Part shown: piece by piece, positions 33,557-41,406 of the stretch | Numbering within the stretch: the first letter of the stretch is position 1 | Layout of the letters: the number at the start of each line of letters is the position of its first letter | From: Candidatus Competibacteraceae bacterium | Lineage (GTDB): Bacteria; Pseudomonadota; Gammaproteobacteria; Competibacterales; Competibacteraceae | Reading direction: 5' to 3' | Assembly: GCA_003989085.1 (NCBI GenBank) | Contig: RXIV01000005.1 | Span: 1-64,000 of the forward strand | Length of the DNA: 64,000 nt | Translations under genes and position numbers: made by a program | Notes under the pieces: model-generated | The model's database searches: none | Seen by the model: only the letters and a program-made list of their open reading frames with translations | What the model was told of the DNA's origin: nothing

Positions 33557-33575
33557 GGCTTGCTTGGCATTAGGC
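33510..33575 (+). other. attC-like recombination site 2
   Basis: R'' is CGCTAAC (33510-33516), then GCCTCCAGCGG, which pairs with CCGCTGAGGC apart from one extra base. A GC-rich loop stem ACGCGC...GCGCGCG and R' ATTAGGC (33569-33575) complete the site. The total of 66 bp is normal for a short attC. R' begins with A instead of the usual G at the recombination point, so it may be impaired. Confidence 0.75.
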
Positions 33576-33586
33576 AGAAAAACACA

Positions 33587-34000
33587 ATGCAGATTCAATA
33601 CGAACACAGCCGCTCCATAAACCGAGACAACTTCATCGATCTGCTTAAACGTTCCACCCTCTCGGAAAGACGCCCCATCGACAGCTCTGCATGCATTGAT
33701 GCAATGCTTAAGCACGGAAATCTCCTTTGCACGGCATGGGACGGCGAAAGATTGGTTGGAGTCGCCAGATCAGTAACAGACTTTGAGTATTGCTGCTACC
33801 TCTCCGATCTTGCGGTTGATCTTGCCTACCAGCACCAAGGAATCGGTAAGGAGTTGATTCGCCTTACCCAATCAAGGCTCGGCGAGAGAGCAAAGATTAT
33901 TCTTCTGGCCGCGCCAAAGGCGACCGGATATTATCCAAACATTGGATTCGAACGTCATGATTCCGCCTGGATAATTCCGGCCAGAAAACCTCTCGAATGA
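33587..34000 (+). CDS. GNAT N-acetyltransferase (cassette 3)
   Basis: A 137-residue acetyltransferase of the GNAT superfamily. Motif A (LAVDLAYQHQGIGKELIRL, near residues 70-90) forms the acetyl-CoA pyrophosphate loop (Q-x-x-G-I-G). It ends with the typical YYPNIGFERHDSAWII strand. The ATG at 33587 lies 11 bp after the attC 2 core, the usual cassette spacing, and extends to a stop 7 bp before the third attC-like core. Close relatives are common in mobile cassettes and in toxin-like GNATs; the substrate is unknown. Confidence 0.88.
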   Translation: MQIQYEHSRSINRDNFIDLLKRSTLSERRPIDSSACIDAMLKHGNLLCTAWDGERLVGVARSVTDFEYCCYLSDLAVDLAYQHQGIGKELIRLTQSRLGERAKIILLAAPKATGYYPNIGFERHDSAWIIPARKPLE

Positions 34001-34007
34001 AAACTGA

Positions 34008-34026
34008 GCCTAACAAAGCGTTAGAC
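34008..34026 (+). other. Collapsed attC: only the two core boxes remain
   Basis: GCCTAAC (34008-34014) and GTTAGAC (34020-34026) match R'' and R' perfectly (RYYYAAC, GTTRRRY). Only AAAGC lies between them. The L''-loop-L' hairpin that normally separates them is missing, leaving a 19-bp near-palindrome. Confidence 0.7.
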
Positions 34027-34067
34027 TTCATCTACCGGGTTATCCGCTACACATATTAAGGTGAAAC

Positions 34068-34217
34068 ATGCAAATCAAGCGTCAGTATATTGTCGATGAA
34101 TCAAACTGTAAGGCTGCTGTTCAACTTGACATAGAGACTTTTGTAAAAATAGAAGAAACTTTAGAAAATTATGGCCTTATCAGACTCATTCCTCAGTTTC
34201 CCAACCGTGCTCAATAA
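34068..34217 (+). pseudogene. Truncated antitoxin-like gene
   Basis: The ATG at 34068 with AAGGTG upstream opens a 49-residue frame, MQIKRQYIVDESNCKAAVQL..., followed by IETFVKIEETLENYGL. This resembles small Phd/RelB-type antitoxins that begin with a KRQYIVDE-like strand. After ENYGL (near 34175) the sequence changes into the alpha/beta-hydrolase remnant in another frame, so the normal C-terminal toxin-binding tail is lost. No toxin gene follows. It may still be translated. Confidence 0.5.
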
Positions 34218-34431
34218 ACCGGTGTTCGTTCTAAGCGCATCTGTGCCGATGAAAGAAAAATCACCGTTGGCTGATGATGCAAACGCAAAACGTAAAGACA
34301 TCGCCCGGTTTTACCCCGGTTCTAAATAAATATGGGTAGATAGTGGACACGGCATCCCACTGGAAAAACCTGAGTCGGTTATCTCGGCTATCCATGAGGC
34401 TCTTATGCTAAACCAAATGGTCTTCAGGTGA
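34171..34431 (+). pseudogene. Alpha/beta-hydrolase C-terminal remnant with internal stop
   Basis: Read from 34171, the frame gives FPTVLNKPVFVLSAS, then RKDIARFYPGSK, a TAA at 34327-34329, and IWVDSGHGIPLEKPESVISA up to the stop at 34429-34431. The SGHGIPLEKPE segment is the catalytic-His region of alpha/beta hydrolases. The nonsense codon stands where homologues usually have Gln. About two thirds of the protein is missing. 34432-34552 shows nothing recognisable. Confidence 0.65.
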
Positions 34432-34552
34432 AGAGCAGTGTGCAGGGAAGCCCCAACCGCCGGCCCAGAGTCGGCTCATTTACAAAAACATAGACGCTAC
34501 TCCATAGACCTGTCGTCCTAACCTGCTCGACCCTAAGCCACCCGATCCCGCT

Positions 34553-35242
34553 ATGCCCACCATTCTGATCGTTGATGACGATCCCCATATCCGTGAAGTG
34601 ATCCGCTTTGCCCTGCAAAAGGCCAGCTTCGCCACGCTGGAAGCTGAAAACGGGGCGCAAGCGCTGACGCGGTTCCAGGAGGCAAACCCGGATTTGGTGG
34701 TGCTGGACATCGTCATGCCGGAGCTCGACGGAACCGAGGTGTGCAAGGCGCTCCGCCGAATCAGCACTGTCCCCATTGTGTTTCTGTCCTCGCGGGACGA
34801 TGAGGTGGATCGCATCCTCGGTCTGGAGTTGGGCGGCGACGACTATGTGACCAAACCGTTCAGCCCCCGCGAACTGACGGCGCGAGTCCGGGCGATTCTG
34901 CGGCGCGGCAAGAGTGAAACGCCAGATCCGGTGGCCGCCAGCGAACACCGGATCGAACATGGGCGGTTGCGGCTGGACCTGGATCGCTACGCCGCCTTTT
35001 GGCAGGACCAGGAGGTAGTGTTGACCCTGACCGAGTTCGGCATTCTGCGCACCCTGCTCGGTCATCCCGGCAAGGTGTTCAACCGCGATCAATTGATGGA
35101 CGGCAGTTATCAGGACTACCGGGTGGTCAGCGACCGCACCATCGACAGCCATGTCCGCCGGGTGCGCGCCAAGTTCAAAGCGTTGGGCGCGGATCCCATT
35201 GAAACCCTGCACGGCATCGGTTATCGGCTAGGGATCTGCTGA
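34553..35242 (+). CDS. OmpR-family response regulator
   Basis: A 229-residue regulator. The receiver (1-~118) has D8-D9-D10, phospho-acceptor D52 in VVLDIVMPELDG, and DYVTKPFSPREL. A winged-helix domain (~130-227) has the recognition helix SDRTIDSHVRRVRAKF and terminal GIGYRLG. The kinase gene begins immediately after its stop (TGA then ATG), so the pair is one unit. The target genes are unknown; it lies just beyond the cassette remnants with a 120-bp upstream gap for a promoter. Confidence 0.93.
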   Translation: MPTILIVDDDPHIREVIRFALQKASFATLEAENGAQALTRFQEANPDLVVLDIVMPELDGTEVCKALRRISTVPIVFLSSRDDEVDRILGLELGGDDYVTKPFSPRELTARVRAILRRGKSETPDPVAASEHRIEHGRLRLDLDRYAAFWQDQEVVLTLTEFGILRTLLGHPGKVFNRDQLMDGSYQDYRVVSDRTIDSHVRRVRAKFKALGADPIETLHGIGYRLGIC

Positions 35243-36892
35243 ATGGCGTCGTCCCGGCCTCGTCTCAAGCTGCGCTACCTACTGTTGGCGGTGAATCTGA
35301 CCGTGTTGTGGCTGCCGCTGCTGGGACTGGAGGCGCTGCGGCTGTACGACAGCGCTCTGGTGCGTCAGACCGAATCGGAACTGATCGCTCAGGCTGCCTT
35401 CGTCGCCGCCAGTTACCGCGCCGCCCTGACCCGGCTGGCCCCGCAGGCCATCGCCGATCCAGGATATGGCGTGCCGTTGGCCGAGCCCTGGCGGGAATTG
35501 TACAATCGCGAACCCCGCTGGCGACCTCGCCCGGCGCGGCTGGATCTGGCCGAGGAACCGGTGTATCCGGCGCCCCCGGAAACCATGCCCCCAATCGCGC
35601 CGCCCGATCCTTACGCCGAAGCGGTCGGTCAGGAATTGCAAGCGCTGTTGCAGGATGCGCAGGTCATAACCCTGGCGGGGATTGCCGTGACCGACGCTCA
35701 AGGCGCGGTCGTGGCGACCACCGGTCCCAGCCGGGGCCGGTCCCTGGCGGCCTTCGATGAGGTGCGGCGGGCTTTGACCGGCGAGCCGGTAAGTCGGTTG
35801 CGCCAGCGCATTCCTGACTCGTCGCCGCCGGCGATTGACTCGATCAGTCGCGGTACGCTGTTGCGGGTGTTCGTGGCCGCCCCGATTCTTCAGGACCAGC
35901 GGATCGTCGCCGCCGTCCTGTTGTGGCGCACCCCGATCTCGCTCTCCCAGGTGCTTCACGGCAAACGCTATCACCTGCTGCTGGCGGCGGCGCTGCTGCT
36001 GGGCACCGTGGCGCTGATGGCCGGATTCACCTCCTTGACCGTGGTGCGGCCGCTCCAGGCGCTGGTGCGACAGGCGCAGCGCGCCACCGCCGGGGAAAAG
36101 GGCGTGGTCGCGCCGTTGGCGCATCCGGTGACGCAGGAAATGGCCGATCTGTCGCAGGCCGTAACCACGATGGCGCGGCATTTGGAACAGCGCGCCGACT
36201 ATATCCGCAGCTTCGCCGCTCAGGTTTCCCACGAATTCAAGACGCCGCTGGCCGCGATCCGGGGCGCGGTGGAATTGCTGCGCGATCATCTCGACACGAT
36301 GACCACCACCGAACGCGACCGGTTTTTGGATCACCTTGATCAGGACGCCGCCCGGCTGGATCGGCTGGTGCGGCGGTTGCTGGACTTGGCCCGTGCCGAC
36401 GTGATGCCGGCGACGCCCACCGCCCGCGCCGAGGTCGCCGCCGTCATCGAGCATCTCGCCGCCCGGTATCAGGCGGCGGAGTTCAAGGTCGTCGTAGGTG
36501 AACCGGCCATAGCCGCGAGCGTCGCCATGCCCGAGGACGTGCTGGAATCCATCTTGAGCAATCTGCTCGATAACGCTCGGCAGCATGGCGGCGACACCGC
36601 CACCATCACGGTGGCCTGCCCGGCACCCCGGACCGGGATCGCCGCTACCCTGATCATTGAAGTCAGCGACAATGGTCCCGGCATCTCGGCGGCCAACGCG
36701 GCGCGAGTGTTCGAGCCGTTCTTCACCACTGCACGGGCGCAGGGCGGGACCGGTTTGGGTTTAGCCGTGGTGAGATCCTTGGTGAACGCGCATCGCGGCG
36801 CCATCGAGCTGGTGGACAGCGCCGCAGGAACACGGGTGCGGATCAGCTTGCCGCTCGTGACGGCCGATCGGTCGCCCCAAAACGATGGTTAG
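35243..36892 (+). CDS. Sensor histidine kinase (ChvG/CreC-like architecture)
   Basis: A 549-residue inner-membrane kinase. TM1 is ~10-30. A large periplasmic sensor (~35-240) contains a Pro-rich stretch (PVYPAPPETMPPIAPPDPYA) and a Cache-like core. TM2 is ~243-265, followed by HAMP, a dimerisation helix with H330 (QVSHEFKTPLAAIRG) and an ATPase domain (NLLDNARQHGG, DNGPGIS, GGTGLGLAVV). Gene order, zero spacing from its regulator, and the HEFKTP box support a CreC/ChvG-type pair. The signal is unknown. Confidence 0.92.
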   Translation: MASSRPRLKLRYLLLAVNLTVLWLPLLGLEALRLYDSALVRQTESELIAQAAFVAASYRAALTRLAPQAIADPGYGVPLAEPWRELYNREPRWRPRPARLDLAEEPVYPAPPETMPPIAPPDPYAEAVGQELQALLQDAQVITLAGIAVTDAQGAVVATTGPSRGRSLAAFDEVRRALTGEPVSRLRQRIPDSSPPAIDSISRGTLLRVFVAAPILQDQRIVAAVLLWRTPISLSQVLHGKRYHLLLAAALLLGTVALMAGFTSLTVVRPLQALVRQAQRATAGEKGVVAPLAHPVTQEMADLSQAVTTMARHLEQRADYIRSFAAQVSHEFKTPLAAIRGAVELLRDHLDTMTTTERDRFLDHLDQDAARLDRLVRRLLDLARADVMPATPTARAEVAAVIEHLAARYQAAEFKVVVGEPAIAASVAMPEDVLESILSNLLDNARQHGGDTATITVACPAPRTGIAATLIIEVSDNGPGISAANAARVFEPFFTTARAQGGTGLGLAVVRSLVNAHRGAIELVDSAAGTRVRISLPLVTADRSPQNDG

Positions 36893-37003
36893 CCTTGCCA
36901 GCCGGGGGCAGTCCTTGCCGTGGTGGCTATGAGATAAGGTTCGGTAGGAGAATGTTGGCGACGCTGACTCCAGTCAGCGCGAATCGAGACCGAGAAGATC
37001 GGG

Positions 37004-37648
37004 TTATGGGTTGATGATCGTTCGGTTGATCATGGGATGGTTGTCGTCGCGAGGGCCAAAATCGCTGTCCGGGTGCCAGGCGATAACATCCAGTGCTTCC
37101 GTCCGGGTAAAAAAGGAATGCAGACAACCCGTGGGGATGTACCAACCCATTCCCGGTTGCAGTGGATAAACCCCGTCCAGGGTGCGGCATTCGCCGGAGC
37201 CGTTCAGAATGACGCCCAATCGCGCTGAGGGATGGGTATGAGAGGTCTGATCGGTGTGCGGTGGAATGTGTAGATGATTCAGGCAGGGATCGCCCAACCG
37301 GGGTGGGCTGATTAGCAGTGTGTCGCTACACCCGTCGATATAGCGCAATCGACCCGCTGATTCCAACGGCCCGCCCACCTGCCATAGACTCCGATAACCG
37401 GCCACCCGGATGACCAGACCCTGACCGCCCGATACGCTGCCGCCATTTGCCGCGAAATACATGCCCTGATCCAGTTCGAAACGCTGCCCGGAGGGTTTTT
37501 GCAGCACGGCGGCCCCGCTCGTGACCATGCCGTAACTGGCGGCTTCCGGCGGTAGCGCCAGAACCTCATCCGTCCAGCCCCAGACCGTGAAAGAGTCCAC
37601 AGCCAGCAACCGGCCAGGACGGATGGCGATGGGGGTGAAGGTGTGCAT
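37004..37648 (-). CDS. Cupin-fold protein
   Basis: A 214-residue protein of the RmlC-like cupin fold with two beta-barrel halves. The C-terminal half has a metal-type motif set: HLHIPPHTDQTSHTHPSARL (several His, ~130-149), then GECRTLDG and YIPTGCLHSFFTRTEALDVI. It probably binds one divalent metal. It lies downstream of the parAB genes on the same strand but is separated from parB by the centromere-like repeats, so it may have its own promoter. Enzymatic role unknown. Confidence 0.75.
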   Translation of the reverse strand: MHTFTPIAIRPGRLLAVDSFTVWGWTDEVLALPPEAASYGMVTSGAAVLQKPSGQRFELDQGMYFAANGGSVSGGQGLVIRVAGYRSLWQVGGPLESAGRLRYIDGCSDTLLISPPRLGDPCLNHLHIPPHTDQTSHTHPSARLGVILNGSGECRTLDGVYPLQPGMGWYIPTGCLHSFFTRTEALDVIAWHPDSDFGPRDDNHPMINRTIINP

Positions 37649-37694
37649 GGTTCAAAGACCCTTGGGATTGGATTGAGGGATTGGTCCGATTCGG

Positions 37695-37778
37695 TTATGC
37701 CACATGGCATAATTTCATGCGGAACAGGCCATGCGGCATAAACTGCTCCACCGGGCCTGAATATGCCACGTGGCATAA
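37695..37778. promoter_or_regulatory. Candidate parS centromere: three copies of a TTATGCCAC-type palindrome
   Basis: Copy 1, TTATGCCACATGGCATAA (37695-37712), and copy 3, ATATGCCACGTGGCATAA (37761-37778), are near-perfect 18-bp palindromes around CAC(A/G)TG. Copy 2 is inverted and degenerate (complement reads TTATGCCGCATGGCC, about 37724-37741). Centres are 29 and 37 bp apart. They lie just beyond parB. ParB binding is inferred; the sequence differs from the usual chromosomal parS. Confidence 0.7.
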
Positions 37779-37787
37779 TTTAACCGA

Positions 37788-38675
37788 TCAACCGTCCGCT
37801 TCGCGTAACCCCAGCCGCTCCAGAAGCCCGTCGCATTCCTCCAGGCTGCTAAAGCCGATCTCGATGCGCCCCCGGCCCCGGCCGGCGTCATAGCGCAATC
37901 GCACCGGCGCCGCCAGTCGTTCCCTGAGTCGTTCCTCCAGTCGAGCCAGATCCGGATCGCGGACGGTCGGCAGCGCGACCGGTTGGGTTTCCGCCAGCAA
38001 CGCCCGGCGGCGCTCCAGTTCCCGCACGCTCCAGCCGTCGCGGATCGCCTGTTCCGCCAACCGGATTTGCGCTGCGCCCGACAAGCCCAGCAGCGCCTTG
38101 CCGTGACCCGCTTCCAGCCGTCCTTCCTCAATGTGCGTCTGCACCGCCGGGTCCAGGTTCAACAAGCCCAGCGCCCGGCTGATCGCCGATTGCGAAATGC
38201 CGAGGGTTTCCGCCAGTTGTTCCTGAGTCAAGCCGAACTCCTCGCGCAACCGCCGCAGCGCCCGCGCTTCCTCGATGGGATTCAGGTCGCGGCGCAGCAG
38301 GTTTTCCACCAGGGCAATGGCGGCGGCGGCGCGATCATCGGCCTCGCGCACCACCACCGGAACCTGCGTCAAACCGGCCTGCCGGGCGGCCTGCCAGCGC
38401 ATGTGGCCGGCCAGGATTTCGTAACCGCCCTCCGCCAGCGGCCGCGCCACCAGCGGCTCGATGATCCCGAACTGGCGAATGCTCTGCGCCAGTTCCGCTA
38501 GATACGCCTCATCCATCCGCTGCCGGGGCTGATAGCGCCCAGCGACCAGTTGCTCCAGGTTCAACGACTGGATCGTTCCTGCCTCGCTGGCGCTGTTGAG
38601 CAGGCTACCGTCGAAACTGTGACCGCCCGCGCCAATCCAGTCCCCCAGGCTTTTCAGCGCCTTGCTGCGACTCAT
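37788..38675 (-). CDS. parB: ParB-family partition protein
   Basis: A 295-residue CTP-dependent clamp-type partition protein. The N-terminal ParB/Srx domain (~38-130) has QYPRQRMDEAYLAEL-like text (RYQPRQRMDEAYLAELAQSI), a GYEILAGHMRWQAAR box (G-E/H-R-R region) and ENLLRRDLNPIEEARAL. A HTH segment (LGISQSAISRALGLLNL, ~155-172) would read the centromere, and a C-terminal dimerisation region closes the chain. The start overlaps the parA stop by 4 bp. With parA and the adjacent palindromes it forms a complete partition locus. Confidence 0.93.
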   Translation of the reverse strand: MSRSKALKSLGDWIGAGGHSFDGSLLNSASEAGTIQSLNLEQLVAGRYQPRQRMDEAYLAELAQSIRQFGIIEPLVARPLAEGGYEILAGHMRWQAARQAGLTQVPVVVREADDRAAAAIALVENLLRRDLNPIEEARALRRLREEFGLTQEQLAETLGISQSAISRALGLLNLDPAVQTHIEEGRLEAGHGKALLGLSGAAQIRLAEQAIRDGWSVRELERRRALLAETQPVALPTVRDPDLARLEERLRERLAAPVRLRYDAGRGRGRIEIGFSSLEECDGLLERLGLREADG

Positions 38676-39880
38676 GCCGGAACCCTCGCCCGACCGGCCT
38701 CAGCGGCTTCGATGCCGCTCAACACCTCCTGCTGCCACAGTTGCCGCACCGCCAGCAGAATCTCGCTGTTGACCCCGTCCAGCATCATGATGGCCCGGTT
38801 GTAGGTGTCGCGGGAGCCACGCGGCTGATCGATTTCATAAATGCTGACCTGATCACTGGCCGACTTCTGCAATTCCTTGGTCAGGCCCATCCGGTTACTG
38901 AGCAACAATTCGCCATAGGCGCCGTTGATGACGGCGATGTTATTGAGGGTTTCTGTACCGGCGTCGACCTTGGTCAGCAGAATGCTGAGGCGTTGCACGT
39001 TGATTTCCCGTTCATACAGAGCGCACAACTGCTCCAGAATGCGGAAATACTGGACGCTGGAAGAGATGTCGTACATGTGCGGGACAATGGGCATCAGGAT
39101 CAGGTTGGCGGCGGCAATGGCATTCAGCGACAACATCCCCAGCGACGGCGGGGTATCCATCACCACAATATCGTAGCGATCCTCCACTGTTTTCAAGGCA
39201 CGATGCAGCCGTACCGGCGGCGGCCCCAGAGTTTCATTCTGCCGTTCCTCCGGTTGCGATAGCTTCCAGTCTGCGTATTGCAGCGCCAGTCGGGCCGGAA
39301 TCAGATCAAGATTCTCCCAGTGGGTAGACTTGATCGCCGCTGCGATCTGCGCCGGCGCTTCAGTCAGGGCCGGAAACAGATCGTCGCCCTCGTTCAGATC
39401 CAGATCAGGGATGAAGCCAAAAGCACCGGTAATGGTGGCCTGCGGGTCCGCATCCACCAGCAGTACCCGGTAGCCTTCACGCGCCAGATAATGGGCGAAG
39501 TGCAACGACATGGTGGTTTTCGCCACCCCGCCTTTGAGATTGGAGAACACCACCCGCACACAACCCGCTCCGTCCGGCCGACCGGGGCGTTTGCCGATGA
39601 TCCCGCGAATCTGGTTGACTTCGTTGTAGTTGTAGATGCGTCGCTGGGTAGAGCCAGCTTCGACTAACCGGGGTGTGGGCAGATCGCCGCGCTGTTCCAG
39701 ATTGCGCAGATGATTGGCGGTGCAGCCGGCCAGTTGCGCCGCCCGCTCAATGCCAAATTCGGGCAAGGTTTTGACGTTGTGCCGGGCTTCCAGCGCATCC
39801 TGTAGCCGTTGTTGCATCTGGCCGCCACGCTCGGCGGCGTTGCGACACAGGGTTCGGAAGTTGAAGCACATCGCTTGCAT
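38672..39880 (-). CDS. parA: ParA-family ATPase with N-terminal HTH (plasmid/type Ia-like)
   Basis: A 402-residue deviant Walker-type ATPase. An N-terminal ~100 residues contain a MerR/KorB-like HTH (IERAAQLAGCTANHLRNLEQ), which chromosomal ParA lacks. The ATPase core has LKGGVAKTTMS (K116, K121), VDADPQATIT and VVMDTPPSLG. The HTH suggests it represses its own operon, as type Ia plasmid ParA proteins do. It would move ParB-bound DNA over the nucleoid. A CGGAG lies ~10 bp before the ATG. The origin from a plasmid, chromid or integrated element is inference. Confidence 0.93.
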   Translation of the reverse strand: MQAMCFNFRTLCRNAAERGGQMQQRLQDALEARHNVKTLPEFGIERAAQLAGCTANHLRNLEQRGDLPTPRLVEAGSTQRRIYNYNEVNQIRGIIGKRPGRPDGAGCVRVVFSNLKGGVAKTTMSLHFAHYLAREGYRVLLVDADPQATITGAFGFIPDLDLNEGDDLFPALTEAPAQIAAAIKSTHWENLDLIPARLALQYADWKLSQPEERQNETLGPPPVRLHRALKTVEDRYDIVVMDTPPSLGMLSLNAIAAANLILMPIVPHMYDISSSVQYFRILEQLCALYEREINVQRLSILLTKVDAGTETLNNIAVINGAYGELLLSNRMGLTKELQKSASDQVSIYEIDQPRGSRDTYNRAIMMLDGVNSEILLAVRQLWQQEVLSGIEAAEAGRARVPA

Positions 39881-39956
39881 GGATCGGGCTCCGGTGGAAT
39901 GATTAAGGTTGTTAGCAATTTTAGCGCTTTTATGGTCTATTTTGCTTCACACTCGT

Positions 39957-39994
39957 TAATTTCCAATCGGCAGCTGATAAACCCCCGTCTTTAG
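39957..39994. repeat. Half-copy of the 33-bp-arm palindrome found at 43691-43760
   Basis: TAATTTCCAATCGGCAGCTG followed by ATAAACCCCCGTCTTTAG matches one arm of the downstream palindrome at about 31 of 38 positions. The second arm is absent here. The rest of 39881-40115 shows no gene. Confidence 0.6.
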
Positions 39995-40163
39995 CACCTA
40001 TTTAGGCATCGTTAACGAAGGTGTACTTTGAGAGCGACGAGTGATCTTGCAACCTTTTTGTGGACACCTGTCCTCATTAACCAGCCATTCGAGCTTTGAT
40101 CTTGCTACGCTTCCATGGACACCCCATTAATGAGGGCACGGCTCTTGAAGGTGTTCAGAGAGC

Positions 40164-40451
40164 ATGAAAGACGAGTCACCCCGGCGACGGTATACGCCGG
40201 AGTTCAAAGAACAGGCGGTCAAACGGGTGTTGTCAGGCCATGGGGTAGCGGCGGTGGCCCGGGACTTAGGGATTAGCGACAGCTTGATCCACAATGGGCT
40301 AGCGCGTCACGGTCAACAGACCGGAGCGGGTGCTGTGCAGGCGGAACAAGCGACGGAGAGTGCCCGCCTCAAGCGGCTGTTGGTACAGCGTGAAGAAGAG
40401 CAGTCGATCCTAAAAAAGGCAGCGGCGTACTTTGCCAGGGAGTCACGGTGA
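40164..40451 (+). CDS. IS3-family transposase OrfA
   Basis: A 95-residue protein with an N-terminal HTH_Tnp_1 domain (RRYTPEFKEQAVKRVLSGHG, VARDLGISDSLIHNGL) and a C-terminal leucine-zipper-like helix (ESARLKRLLVQREEEQSILK, KKAAAYFA). Length is normal for OrfA. It overlaps the orfB GTG by 4 bp; full IS3 transposase is made by -1 frameshifting into orfB. With orfB truncated, it can at most act as an inhibitor. Confidence 0.85.
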   Translation: MKDESPRRRYTPEFKEQAVKRVLSGHGVAAVARDLGISDSLIHNGLARHGQQTGAGAVQAEQATESARLKRLLVQREEEQSILKKAAAYFARESR

Positions 40452-40726
40452 GGTACGTGTGGATCGCGTCGCAGGAAGGCACATTCGCAATCAAGGCGAT
40501 GTACCGGGTGCTGAAGGGGTGGCGTAATGGATATTACGCGTGGACGCAGCGAACGCCGGGAGCTTGGGAAGCTCAGGCCAAGCGCCTGGACGAAATTCTT
40601 CGTCAGTGGTTCGAAGCCCATCAAGGACGGTATGGTTCACCTCGGTTAACTGCAGAGCGGAGGGCCGAGGGTGGGCGGGTCGGTCGTCCCCGTGTGGCGA
40701 AACGAATGCAGGCGCTCGGTCTGAAA
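40448..40726 (+). pseudogene. IS3-family OrfB, truncated before the catalytic core
   Basis: About 93 codons remain: MRYVWIASQEGTFAIKAMYR, YYAWTQRTPG, HQGRYGSPRLTAE and RVAKRMQALGLK. This is the HTH_21/IS3 N-terminal part of the integrase. The DDE residues are missing. After ALGLK (near 40726) the reading enters unrelated sequence. Confidence 0.85.
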
Positions 40727-41305
40727 GATATAGCCTTGCTCTTTGCTGAGACTGATCAGGCGATTCTCTTTCAATGCAGTGATAAATAATTTTACAAGCC
40801 TATGAATGTATTTAATATTTTCTGATGAGGCGTACCGGTTGTCGAACAGGATGGTTTGCGCTTGAATGCGTTTTTCTTCGAAAGCCAAACGCAGCATCTC
40901 TCGAAAATGATCATTTTTTGTTTTGCCATCGGCATCGGGTGCATACACGCGATAGTCTATCGGATGGTAGTCATCTCCAAAGGCGTACACCAAATTCACA
41001 ATTCCAATTCCTTTAACTATGCCGCGCGCGTTTCCACTGTACTGGCGTTTTACCATCTCAATTTTTTAGGAATCACTTTTGTTCTGAACGCTGTCATCGA
41101 TGATCAGATAGGCTCCGTTGCTGTTGTTGATTAGCGGTTTGGCCAATTCCAAAAGGGTATGTGCCGAATGCCTTTCCCGCCGCAAATAATCATTGACCGC
41201 ATCATGGCTGATGCCGTCAGTCAAATGATCGGCGAGGTGGGTACAAGTATAATTGATCGGCGTGCCGATTATGTACTCAACCTAAGTTTGTCGGGTCATT
41301 TTCAT
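40727..41305 (-). pseudogene. IS701-like transposase fragment with two nonsense codons
   Basis: On the minus strand from an ATG at 41305 the frame reads MKMTRQT, TAG, VEYIIGTPINYTCTHLADHL, DAVNDYLRRERHSAHTLLEL, AYLIIDDSVQNKSDS, TAA, MVKRQYSGNARGIVKGIGIV, YAPDADGKTKNDHFREML, and TILFDNRYASSENIKYIHRL. It ends in SLSKEQGYI where the IS3 remnant begins. This is the IS701-type DDE family. The C-terminal third is missing. Confidence 0.8.
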
Positions 41306-41365
41306 TCGCTGACTATATCAGAAAGCCAGTTTAATCCAAAGTAAGCTCTTGAATTAATTACGAGC

Positions 41366-41406
41366 GAAAGTCCTAAGAATAATATTCTTAGGACTTTCTT
41401 TTTTTT
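41366..41406 (+). terminator. Strong hairpin plus T-tract
   Basis: Perfect 16-bp arms GAAAGTCCTAAGAATA / TATTCTTAGGACTTTC around a single A are followed by TTTTTTTT. On the plus strand this is a textbook intrinsic terminator, but no intact plus-strand gene precedes it; it may belong to a lost gene or an IS end. Confidence 0.6.

Larger units (their letters stand above)
40116..40726 (+). mobile_element. IS3-family element, right part lost
   Basis: A TGGACACCCCATTAATGAGG sequence at 40116 may be its left inverted repeat; a similar TGGACACC...TCATTAA stretch occurs at 40061-40080. Two overlapping frames orfA and orfB follow. The element is cut at about 40726, where sequence of a second, oppositely oriented IS begins. 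Confidence 0.65.

Noticed and set aside
35279..36586. 435-residue minus-strand frame opposite the second histidine kinase
   Set aside because: His/Gln/Arg-rich antisense shadow with no domain; the plus-strand kinase has all catalytic boxes.
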